7,764 nt of DNA from an uncultured Candidatus Altimarinota bacterium. GTDB lineage: Bacteria > Patescibacteriota > Gracilibacteria > BD1-5 > UBA6164. Below, piece by piece: positions 1-7,379 of the stretch. Numbering within the stretch: the first letter of the stretch is position 1; every line of letters begins with the position of its first letter. The stretch is from positions 1 to 7,764 of the forward strand of contig CALLPO010000029.1 in assembly GCA_938015605.1 (NCBI GenBank). The letters run 5' to 3'. The position numbers and the translations under genes are program-made. Under the pieces are notes generated by a model. That model was not told the origin of the DNA and did not search any database. It was given only the letters and a program-made list of their open reading frames with translations.

Positions 1-226
1 GAAATCTTCAAAGTCAATCTTGTCCAACAGTCTTTGAATCTATTTTCACAATAGCAATATCACTACTTACTTTTACATTTCAAGTAACAAAACTTGAGTA
101 CATTTTGTCAGCTAAACTCTTATCAATGTTTACTAAAAAAACAGAAGAAACATAGATAATTAAAAAAACTATAGCTCCAATAAAAAAAGTTAGGAATATA
201 TGGTTTTTTAAAAATTTTTCTAGCAT
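1..226 (-). CDS. CHASE2-domain membrane sensor protein, N-terminal fragment (code 25)
   Basis: The first 75 residues are visible; the gene continues past the left edge. One hydrophobic segment at about residues 9-31 is followed by an extracytoplasmic stretch with the pattern IAIVKIDSKTVGQDGLGRF. This resembles the opening strand of CHASE2 domains (a V-x-I-D-x-x-S/T start, then LGR-F/W). CHASE2 is an extracytoplasmic sensory domain usually joined through further membrane helices to an output such as an adenylate/guanylate cyclase, a kinase or a phosphatase. The output part lies outside the window, so the activity cannot be named. Three of its five glycines are UGA, including both in DGLGRF. 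The ATG lies 2 nt after the FecR-protein stop, so the two are almost certainly co-transcribed and probably translationally coupled. The upstream bases are only A/T-rich, with no Shine-Dalgarno. The CHASE2 call rests on a short piece and is moderately sure. Confidence 0.62.
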
Positions 227-228
227 GT

Positions 229-1482
229 TTATTTATTTATTTTATTCAAGAATCAATCAACTAATCATTTTGCATCATCAAGTACTTCTGTTGCTTTTCA
301 TTTTAGACCATCAACATCTAGATTTACATTAATTTTAGGGCTGTTTTTAAACAACTCAGATACTGTATCAAACTGGTCAGATATAACTCATTCAAGTCAT
401 TCAGGGATAATAGAAATGTCGGATAACACATCAACATTTAGATCTCATAGTATATCTTTGTTCTCTCAAATAAGAGAAATAGTATTTTTGATAGCATCTA
501 GGTTTTCTCAATCCATTGCATCTTTTAAATCATAGATTGAATATTGAACAAGTGATTTTTTATCTTCTTCTCAAGCAGCAGCTATTAATGCTTTTTTAAT
601 ATTGTTTTTTTGAGTAAATAATTCTCAATCACCAGCTGAAACAAAATTTAGTTTCTGATACTGAGTAAGTAAACTATCATAAGCTTGTTGTTTCTTTTCT
701 CATGTGAATGTTGAAATATTCTTTTCAAGTTCATCTAAGTCTCAAGCACTTGATCATATCTTATCAGTTACTATTGCTGTAACATTCTCTGAAGAAAAGC
801 TTTTTAAAAGTTCCTGCTTAAGTTTTTCAAAATACTTATCATCTCATGCTTTATTATAATCTTCCCAGGCTCTATCTCTTATATTATTAAGAAATTCTGT
901 AATTTCTACTAAAGAAAATGTTGTAAAATTAAAAGCTGTTCATTCTTTTACAATTTTTTGTTGTTCTCAATTATCAAGTGCTACTTCATGGTCTTGCACA
1001 AAAATAGTATCAGTACCAAGATTTACATCAAAAACGGTTCCTCTAACTGATGCTTCAATATCTTCAAAATTTTGTTTAAAATATGATTTTTCTCACAAGA
1101 AACTTACAACATTTGACCACGTTTTTCACTCTGTAAGTTTGAATTGAAGATTAATTTTTGAGAGATCCTCTTCAATATTTAATTCTTCAATAGTAATTTT
1201 TCAATTTTCTCATAACCTTGTTAAACTTCAATCTCACCACTCAACTACACAAATTGAATCATTTTTTGTAATAATTTCATCTCAAACCTTAAGCATTATT
1301 CTTTCATCTTGTCCTAATTGCTCATCACCTACACTTACATCTCATTTTACAAGAACAACATAAGAATTTGTATCAACTCCTTTTGAACTAATAAATAATT
1401 GAACACCAATAATTAATCAAATAATCAATAAAATGCTAATAATAAATTTGTTTTTAATTTTTCCTTTTAGAAAGTTTTTCAT
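229..1482 (-). CDS. Membrane-anchored FecR-domain protein (code 25)
   Basis: A 417-aa protein ending in TAA. It has a short basic N-terminus, one transmembrane anchor at about residues 13-31, then a FecR-like beta domain at about 40-155. Visible FecR features are VVLVKGDVSV, LKVGDEI, the turn WGDGS at 82-86 followed by LTRLGENGKITI, and SVRGTVFDV near 144-152, which matches the family's V-R-G-T-x-F-x-V signature. The remaining roughly 260 residues are acidic, mostly helical and not recognised. Classical FecR proteins relay signals to ECF sigma factors, but FecR domains also occur in many other envelope proteins; no sigma factor is seen here. The next gene encodes a CHASE2 protein, so a joint envelope-sensing role is an inference. 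About 25 of 34 glycines are UGA, so the standard code breaks the gene into short pieces. The ATG at 1482 is chosen because it gives a clean anchor; no Shine-Dalgarno precedes it. Confidence 0.8.
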
Positions 1483-1502
1483 ATAATTGTAATTATAAAT
1501 AA

Positions 1503-1520
1503 TAGTATACAAATATACTA
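1503..1520. promoter_or_regulatory. Inverted repeat in divergent promoter region
   Basis: A perfect 7-bp inverted repeat (TAGTATA, spacer CAAA, TATACTA) lies in the 65-nt gap between the divergent FecR-domain gene and the septum-protein gene. Each arm holds a TATACT on one strand, a plausible -10 box, about 20-30 nt from the corresponding start codon. The site could be back-to-back -10 elements, an operator, or both. No convincing -35 box at normal spacing was found on either strand, so this is a weak promoter call on a clear repeat. Confidence 0.4.
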
Positions 1521-1547
1521 CTACAAATTTAGAAAATTATCAATAAT

Positions 1548-1955
1548 ATGACAAAAAGACAATATACTTTTCTGATACTTCTCACTGTGTTACTTTATTT
1601 AAGTTATACAATTATTAAATATGAATATAAAAAATACATAATATCTAACTACAAAACAGAGCAAAGAGAGATTATAGATGATATTAAATGATACATTGAA
1701 ACCGCTAATAAGATTATTGAATACAAAAAATCTCCCGCTTATAAAAACAAAATTCTCAAAGAACAGCAATGATATAAAATGAAATGAGAGAAAGTAAGCT
1801 ACCTTACTCATGAACAAACATATAATAAATATAAAACAACGATTCTAGCAACAGAGAAAAAAACAGTTCAAGAGACAAAACAAGAATCAATAACAAAAAC
1901 AATGACCAATTTTCAAAAATGGATCTATTTCTTACTAAAAAAAGATACAAGATAG
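1548..1955 (+). CDS. Septum formation initiator (FtsB/DivIC)-like protein (code 25)
   Basis: A 135-aa protein ending in TAG. It has a short N-terminal tail, one transmembrane helix at about residues 7-23, a charged and probably coiled-coil stretch (about 30-70), then KILKEQQGYKMKGEKVSYL at 69-87. That last segment resembles the C-terminal signature of FtsB/DivIC septum initiators (A-R-E-x-L-G-x-x-x-P-G-E-x-x-x). Such proteins are small bitopic components of the divisome FtsQ-B-L complex. The tail after residue 90 is lysine/threonine-rich and longer than usual. All three glycines are UGA, including two in the signature, so the standard code hides the gene. It is a single-gene unit: divergent from the FecR gene and closed by the 1982-2017 terminator. 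No Shine-Dalgarno is seen. Another small coiled-coil membrane protein is the main alternative. Confidence 0.6.
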
Positions 1956-1981
1956 TCTCTTCCTAATAAAATTACAGAAGT

Positions 1982-2017
1982 AAAAAACCAAGAGAATAAT
2001 TATTCTCTTGGTTTTTT
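1982..2017. terminator. Bidirectional intrinsic terminator
   Basis: Perfect 18-nt inverted repeat with no spacer (1982-1999 and 2000-2017). It has a CCAAGAG/CTCTTGG core, an AT-rich apex, and an A-run on the left that mirrors a T-run on the right. It lies between two convergent genes (stops at 1953-1955 and 2026-2028) and has a U-tract on both transcripts, so it can end both. Confidence 0.9.
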
Positions 2018-2025
2018 ATATTTTT

Positions 2026-3837
2026 CTATTTACCACCTCTTTTTCTTTCACCTTCTCTAAGATATTTTTTTCTTAGTCTAATTGATTCAGGAGTAACTTC
2101 AACATATTCATCTTCTGAGATATAGTCAATAGCTTCTTCTAAAGTCATTAATTTTGGTGGAGTAAGTTTAAGTGCTTCATCCGTACCAGATGCTCTTACA
2201 TTAGTAAGCTTTTTATTCTTAGTAGCATTTACTGTAAGATCTTGATCTTTTGAAGATTCTCAAATAATCATCCCTTCATATATTTCAGTAGCAGCATTAA
2301 CAAAGATTGTCCCTCTGTCTTGTAGTTTGAAAAGTGAGTAAGCCATAGTTTTCCCATTTTCCATAGAAATCATAGAACCTCTTGCTCTTTTTTCAATAGC
2401 ACCTTTGTATTTAGCTAATTCTTCAAAACTACTTGATATAAGACCTTCACCTTTAGTCATAGTAGTAAAGTCAGATTTGAAACCAAGAAGACCTCTAGTA
2501 GGAACCATGAATTCAAGACTTACAATACCGTTGTCTTCAATCATGTTTGTCATTTCCCCTTTTCTTTTACCAAGAGCAGCAATAACAGCACCTTCATTTC
2601 CACTTGGAACTGAAATTGAAACTTTTTCAATAGGTTCCATTTTAACACCATCAACTTCTTGCATAATAACAACTGGAGCTCCAACTTGAAGTTCAAACCC
2701 TTCTCTTCTCATTGTTTCAATAAGAACAGATAAGTGAAGTTCTCATCTACCAGCAACTTCATAGTTTTCACCTGCATCAAAATCAACTTTTAACCCAACA
2801 TTTGTTTCTAATTCTTTTTCTAATCTATCTCTGATTTGTCTTGAAGTAACTAGAGTTCCTTCTCTACCAGTAAATGGAGAGTTATTTACAAGAAATTCCA
2901 TTTTAAGAGTCGGTTCATCAATTGTGATTGGTGGCATAGGTTCAGCTGATTCAATAGAAGAAACTGTTTCCCCAACATAAATATCAAGAATACCTGCAAT
3001 AGTAACAATATCTCAAGCAAGAGCTTCTTTAGCTTTTACTTTTTCAAGACCTTCATTTGTAAGAATTTCAGTAATTTTCCCTTTTCTTTCAACTCCAGCA
3101 TTATCAGTAATAAATACTTCTTGACCAACTTTAGCAACCCCTTCATAAATTCTTCAAATCCCAAGTCTTCCTAGGAAATTATCAAATCCAAGGTTAGCAA
3201 TCTGCATTTTAAATGGTTTAGTTGTATCGTTAGGAGCATGTTCAACTTTTTCCATTACGAAATCAAGAAGAGGAGTGATATCTTTTTGTGTTTCATCTTC
3301 ATCAGTCCAAGCAAGACCATCTCTAGCAATAGCGTAAATTGGAGTATTTAAATGTTCTAATTGTTCATCACTTGCTCCAAGTTGAACAAATAAATCAAAT
3401 AATTGATCAACTACCCATTCAGCTCTAGCTGATGGTTTATCCATTTTATTAATAACAATAATTGGATGAAGACCTAATTCAAGAGATTTTTTCAATACAA
3501 ATTTAGTTTGAGGCATAGGCCCTTCATAAGCATCAACTACTAGTGCAACACTATCAACTGTTCTTAGTACTCTTTCTACTTCTGAACCGAAATCAGCATG
3601 TCCTGGAGTATCAACAATATTAATTTTGTTCCCTTTATAAGTAATACCAGTATTTTTTGAATAAATAGTAATACCTCTTTCTTGCTCTTGAGCATTTGAA
3701 TCCATAGCTCTTTCTTCAATACCAACTCTATCATCAAAATTATCATCAGCTTTTAAAAGCTCATCTACTAATGTTGTTTTACCATGATCAACATGGGCAA
3801 TAATAGCAATATTTCTAAATTCTTTTCCATCACTCAT
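2026..3837 (-). CDS. typA: Ribosome-associated GTPase BipA/TypA (code 25)
   Basis: A 603-aa translational GTPase ending in TAG, close to the usual BipA length of about 605-615. The G domain shows G1 AHVDHGKTT (14-22), switch I RGITI (54-58), G3 DTPGH (76-80) and G4 NKMD (130-133), with EF-G-like domains after it. The BipA-typical GRGELHLSVLIE and MRREGFEL stretches follow, and the end carries KKLTNVRASG, a VTPESIRLRKKYL stretch and a basic tail. BipA binds the 70S ribosome like EF-G/LepA and supports ribosome assembly and stress or low-temperature growth. UGA codes glycine at residues 228, 275, 365 (in GRGELHL) and 526, so standard-code gene finding would report pieces. Only about 4 of 52 glycines use UGA, far below its neighbours. 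The ATG at 3837 fits the family N-terminus and follows a purine-rich AAAAAAGAGAG rather than a true Shine-Dalgarno. Confidence 0.97.
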
Positions 3838-3864
3838 ACTCTCTTTTTTATTGTGTAAAATATA

Positions 3865-3907
3865 TAGAATCTCCAGTACTCTTTTACCTTTATAGTCCTA
3901 GATTCTA
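3865..3907 (-). promoter_or_regulatory. Inverted repeat in the bipA 5' leader
   Basis: Perfect 8-bp arms TAGAATCT (3865-3872) and AGATTCTA (3900-3907) with a 27-nt loop lie between the predicted bipA promoter and its ATG. In the transcript they could form a leader hairpin; in DNA they could be an operator. A third near-copy, GGATTCTA, overlaps the predicted -10 box at 3916-3923, which favours a protein-binding site. No known riboswitch was recognised. Confidence 0.4.
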
Positions 3908-3917
3908 AAACAAGAGG

Positions 3918-3945
3918 ATTCTATTAATAAAAAACAAAATGTAAA
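3918..3945 (-). promoter_or_regulatory. Predicted bipA promoter
   Basis: On the minus strand, TTTACA (3945-3940) and TAGAAT (3923-3918) are separated by 16 nt, each one base off the sigma-70 consensus. Transcription would begin near 3911 and give a leader of roughly 70 nt before the ATG at 3837. Confidence 0.5.
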
Positions 3946-3963
3946 GTTTATTTTTTATAAAAC

Positions 3964-3994
3964 TTGACAACATTATTATACTACTTAATATAAT
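3964..3994 (+). promoter_or_regulatory. Predicted promoter of the 215-aa gene
   Basis: Exact consensus boxes TTGACA (3964-3969) and TATAAT (3989-3994) with a long 19-nt spacer. They lie about 30 nt before the start codon at 4025, leaving a short AT-only leader. Alternative -10 choices fit less well in spacing or sequence. Confidence 0.6.
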
Positions 3995-4024
3995 AATTAA
4001 CATTAACAATTAATTATATATAAA

Positions 4025-4672
4025 ATGGTTGCAGAAAATTTCGAACACTTTAATCCAGAACAAGATAGAATAGAATTAGAAGCAAATAAAATAACTTCAC
4101 ATTGGGATAATGAAATAAATACGGTGGCTAAATGAAATCCGAAAAAAGTACGCTCATTTACAGAATCTTTATGGTCTACTCAAAAAGATACAATTGTAAA
4201 AATGAGTCCAGAAATAAGAGCATATATTTTTGTATTTTTTCAAAAAAAATTATGAGAAACGTTTGCAAAAAGTATTGAAAATATAATTTTGAAAAATGAG
4301 CTTAATGAAGCAGTAAAAGAACATAATAATCCTAATGAAAATGAACAATTGATAGAAGATCAAGAAGAAATGAATAATTTTTTTAATAAATTAGGTGATA
4401 ACATTGCTAATGCTGATTATCTTTTATCAGAAAATATTCACAGTAAAAGAACTTGAAACCATAGTGGTTTAGATATATACAAGATTGCATTAAAACAAAT
4501 ATTACAAGAGATTGACCTGAATACAAATAATTCTAGATTAGCTCTATTGAATAGAAAAAAAAGTTGAATAGAGTATCTGATAAAAGAATATGATCATCCA
4601 TCTGTAGATGCATATAATTATCTAGAATGACAGCAATGATCATCTCATATAAATCCACTAACCTATAGTTAA
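4025..4672 (+). CDS. Hypothetical protein, 215 aa (code 25)
   Basis: I do not recognise this protein. It is soluble and predicted mainly helical, with no signal peptide or membrane segment. The N-terminal third is charged (NPEQDRIELEANK), a more hydrophobic helix (IRAYIFVFFQKKLGETF) lies near residues 66-82, and a very acidic, asparagine-rich stretch (NNPNENEQLIEDQEEMN) is near 101-117. A C-terminal part with RLALLNRKKSGIEYLIKEY ends in a polar tail rich in Q, S and N. No metal-binding or catalytic motif stands out. Six of eight glycines are UGA. The gene stands alone, with a consensus-like promoter in front and a terminator behind, divergent from bipA. The reading frame is well supported by continuous coding character, the TAA stop and the flanking signals. 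An ordinary lineage-restricted protein is the default reading. Confidence 0.8.
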
Positions 4673-4683
4673 CAACATACATT

Positions 4684-4726
4684 CACCACTTGACAAGTAA
4701 TTTTATTTGTAAGATGGTGTTTTTTT
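4684..4726 (+). terminator. Intrinsic terminator after the 215-aa gene
   Basis: Stem CACCA-CTT-(G)-ACAA pairs with TTGT-AAG-(A)-TGGTG. This makes 12 base pairs with two single-base bulges and a 10-nt loop, followed directly by seven T. It begins 12 nt after the TAA stop. Confidence 0.75.
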
Positions 4727-4736
4727 ATGGTATAAT
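4707..4736 (+). promoter_or_regulatory. Predicted promoter of the 68-aa gene
   Basis: TTGTAA (4707-4712) and TATAAT (4731-4736) with 18 nt between them, plus a TGG just before the -10 that makes an extended -10 element. The -35 overlaps the right arm of the preceding terminator. The start codon follows about 40 nt after the -10. Confidence 0.5.
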
Positions 4737-4775
4737 TTTTATGTATTCAATATTTTTACTCTTGAATAAATAATT

Positions 4776-4982
4776 ATGACTACAGATAAAATTAATTCTA
4801 TTAAGAAAATTAGAAGTCTCCTAAGAGGAGAATCTGATGTAAACATTCTTACTGCTTATTATCATATTGTTGAACAATTATTATCTCAATATAAAAGAGT
4901 ATTGAATAAAGCAAAAGAAATGGAAGCAATTCAATTGCTTACTAAAATTAGACTTAGTATCATTCAGCAAGTTACGGTCTAG
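4776..4982 (+). CDS. Small hypothetical helical protein, 68 aa
   Basis: Not recognised. The 68 residues are basic, amphipathic and almost certainly all-helical, with no membrane segment. A short N-terminal helix (DKINSIKKIRSLL) is followed by a turn (RGESD), then two longer helices, the second around KRVLNKAKEMEAIQLLTKI. The only glycine is a GGA, so this gene reads the same in the standard code. An in-frame TAA three codons upstream fixes the start at 4776 or later. The coding call is supported by its own extended -10 promoter, a TAG stop and a perfect terminator 25 nt downstream. A small RNA- or protein-binding helical bundle is possible but unproven. Confidence 0.72.
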   Translation: MTTDKINSIKKIRSLLRGESDVNILTAYYHIVEQLLSQYKRVLNKAKEMEAIQLLTKIRLSIIQQVTV

Positions 4983-5007
4983 TTATAAAATAAAAACCTT
5001 AACCTTC

Positions 5008-5033
5008 AAAAAAGAGCTCTAGAGCTCTTTTTT
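5008..5033. terminator. Bidirectional intrinsic terminator
   Basis: Perfect 13-nt inverted repeat without spacer (5008-5020 and 5021-5033), with core GAGCTCTAGAGCTC flanked by A-run and T-run. It serves the 68-aa gene on the plus strand and the convergent glycosyltransferase gene, whose stop is at 5036-5038, on the minus strand. Confidence 0.9.
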
Positions 5034-5035
5034 GT

Positions 5036-6877
5036 TTATTTAATTATTTTATAAATCATCACTATTTGAGTTTCACCTTCAAAAGATTTTTTAAAAATCT
5101 TCACTCTTTCTAATCCTTCAAACTCTTTTTGTTCATCAAGAAGAAACTTCAAATCAGGTCTGTATTTTTTGAAATCAAGAGTATCAACTACTAAGTAATC
5201 GATATTATTAAATTGAGAATATGTAAGAAGCTTTTTGAGAGAATCAGTATAGGGAGTAATCCATCTATGCTGAGTTCCAGTATAATAAGTGACTACTGGG
5301 AAACGTTCTAGAATATTTAATTCTTCTCATGGTTTCATCCCATTTGGATTAATAATGGAGAAAGGTTTATTCTCTTTTTTTAGCCACTCACCAGCTTCTT
5401 TCTTAATTAAATACCTTTCATCATCTAGCTTATGAGTATTGTAATAACTGAGTATTCATAAACAGTATATTCCAACAAATCCCCCTGCTACTAAAAGCTT
5501 GAGGATGTTTTTTCTACTGAAATTATTTTGATCTAGATTTTTTGTAGCAAACCCTGTCCAGCTAAATGTAATAGTTGAATCAAGTGTTTGGATTCAATAT
5601 ACAATAATCAGTAAAAATAGTGGCAGAAATATTAAAAAATATCTATTAAGGGTGAAGAAAAGAGTAAAGAAAACTGAAGCAATGAAGAAGAAAGAAAAGG
5701 TAATTATTAGGATATCTTTTTTACCATTTCTTAGTAAATTAATTACTCAAATTATCAGTAAAATAAGAGGGATAAGTAATCCTACAAAAAAGAGTTTATT
5801 TTTATAAAATAAGCTTGAATCTTCATTGAAATACAACGTTGCTGCATCTCAAAGAATTATCTGAGGGATATTTTTACTGTAAAGCTTTTTTTGATTCTCA
5901 AGCCAGTTACTTAAGAATCTACTTGGATCTTCTAATATATAACTTTGGAGACTCACTCATGTTGTAGGAGTATCATATTTCAACCCTCACGCGAAACCTG
6001 CAATCAGGTGTTTTAAATCTGGAGTAAGTTCAGCCACTGCTTGTTCAAAACCAGCATCATCCATTTTTTCTTTCCCTCGCAGTTGTGCTTGTCTGAGGTT
6101 AGAACTTCCTTTGTTTGAAAGTCCCCATTCTCATGTAAAACTATTCAAATGATACAGGTATGGAGAGATAAATAATCCAAACATAATAACAAGTAATACA
6201 TTAAAACTGACAAACCTTCAGAGTGTTAATTTTTTTAATAATTTTTGTAAACTGGTATTTTCTTGAGCCTTTTGTCTAAAATATCAATCACTATCTACAA
6301 ATCTATCATTGGTCATAAATAGAAGGAAAAAACTCACAAGTCAGATAGCTCATAAATAGATAAAAGCTTCTCCTCTAGTGAGATACATCAATGCAATCAA
6401 GAATGCAAATCAAAATGCATCACTCACCTTAGGTTCTGCAATGAAATTTTGTAATCACAAAACAGTTAATAAAAATAGTGGAATATAAATATTTTCTGAC
6501 AAAATAGCTATATTAAAATGAAGCAATATTGGAGAAAGAAAGAATAGTATCAACAATAATATCAAATATTTTGGTGTTAAATACTGTTTCCCTATTTTAT
6601 AGAGTAGCAGTCCTGAAAAATTAAAAAGAACAATATTAAGAATTTGAGTTGATAAAAATTGATTTTGTAGAAAATAATCTATTCCGGCTATTGGGAGAGA
6701 ATATAAAAAACCAAACCATCCAGTTCAGAATCATTGAGTAGAAAGGCTTTTGATATATTCACTCATTTGCAAATATGCAAAGCTATCTGCTACTTTTAAA
6801 ACTTCATTGAGTTGAAGAAAGTAGACGTGAATAAGAGTTCATATAATAAATGTAAGAAGGAAAAGTATTTTTTGCAT
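5036..6877 (-). CDS. Multi-pass GT-C-fold glycosyltransferase (PMT/ArnT-like) (code 25)
   Basis: A 613-aa integral membrane protein ending in TAA. A first helix (about 2-21) is followed by an outer loop with an acidic residue at the expected place (VADSFAYL, D31). A series of hydrophobic helices follows (about 53-70, 75-95, 104-122, 127-147, 155-190), with SEN at 127-129 and TRGE at 167-170, both in positions where GT-C/PMT-family enzymes carry conserved acidic and basic residues. A large extracytoplasmic loop (about 245-355), more helices (about 222-242, 362-386, 392-432, 455-475) and a soluble C-terminal domain complete it. GT-C enzymes move a sugar from a polyprenyl-phosphate donor to protein, lipid or glycan outside the membrane; donor and acceptor cannot be told here. 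About 17 of 41 glycines are UGA. It is monocistronic, closed by the 5008-5033 terminator. No Shine-Dalgarno precedes the ATG. Another polytopic glycan enzyme is the alternative. Confidence 0.75.
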
Positions 6878-6914
6878 AGAATTTTATTACAAATATTTAT
6901 CTTATAGTAATCTA

Positions 6915-6951
6915 AAAACAAAAAAAATAAACTATAAATAGTTTATTTTTT
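6915..6951 (-). terminator. AT-rich terminator of the pnp-acetyltransferase pair
   Basis: Perfect 13-bp inverted repeat (6922-6934 and 6939-6951) with a TAAA loop, followed on the minus strand by a long T-rich tract. The stem holds a single G-C pair, so it is weaker than the other terminators. Its upstream arm overlaps the TAA stop of the acetyltransferase. Confidence 0.6.
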
Positions 6952-7368
6952 ATTTAACTCTTTGATATAGAATAACTCTTTTCAGTGAGTCATATCTAAT
7001 TTTCATATACTAGATAGTCACAATTTATCATGGAATTTTTGTGAATCTATATTCTTAAGTTCTGTTGAACTAATATAAGATTCAAATTCTTGTTTTATTA
7101 ATTCTTCTTCAAAAAATTCTACTAATCTCTTTCATATTCATTTCCTTTGGTGCTTTTCTTTAACTTTTACCAAAGCTAGGAATGGAGTATTTCCCCACAA
7201 CTTTTGATACAATAGAAAACCCAAGATTTCCCCCTTAATTGTAGCAACAATAACACTTTTATCATTAATACAATCTGACATAAAATTATCAGGATTTCAG
7301 TAATCAGCTTCTGCATTTATTTCTAAAACAGAAACTAAATCATTATGTTCTCAAATTCTTATTTCCAT
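6943..7368 (-). CDS. GNAT-family N-acetyltransferase (code 25)
   Basis: A 141-aa protein, typical GNAT length, ending in TAA. The order fits the fold: N-terminal strand and helix (MEIRIGEHNDLVSVLEINAE), strands IVATIKGEILGFLLYQ, then motif A with LVKVKEKHQRKGIGKRLVEF. QRKGIGK (74-80) is the Q/R-x-x-G-x-G/A loop that binds acetyl-CoA pyrophosphate. A later SQKFHDKLGLSSIGKL stretch matches the usual motif B region (F/Y-x-x-x-G-F). The substrate is unknown; protein N-termini, amino groups of small molecules and antibiotics are all possible. G77 and G79 of the loop are both UGA, as are 7 of 10 glycines overall. The gene starts 11 nt after the pnp stop and is probably in its operon, though this does not prove a role in RNA decay. 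No Shine-Dalgarno is visible. Confidence 0.85.
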
Positions 7369-7379
7369 AAGTATAATTT

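Noticed and set aside
1599..1817. Minus-strand open frame of 72 codons rich in F and I
   Set aside because: It is antisense to the septum-protein gene, reflects AT-rich composition, and has no family features.
2405..2689. Plus-strand open frame of 94 codons
   Set aside because: It lies wholly inside bipA on the opposite strand, whose protein is certain; it is a shadow frame.
2743..2745. UGA as tryptophan (code 4) or selenocysteine
   Set aside because: The conserved residue in GRGELHL is glycine; tryptophan is coded by UGG in these genes; UGA is far too frequent for selenocysteine.
2026..3837. bipA as a pseudogene broken by several stop codons
   Set aside because: All interruptions are UGA at glycine positions, the frame never shifts, and neighbouring genes show the same pattern.
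4690..4695. TTGACA as a -35 box for the 68-aa gene
   Set aside because: It sits in the left arm of a terminator and has no acceptable -10 at 16-19 nt; the TTGTAA/TATAAT pair downstream fits better.
5036..6877. Transporter or permease identity for the large membrane protein
   Set aside because: The outer-loop acidic residue, the SEN and RGE positions, the large outer loop and the soluble C-terminal domain fit GT-C glycosyltransferases better, though without certainty.
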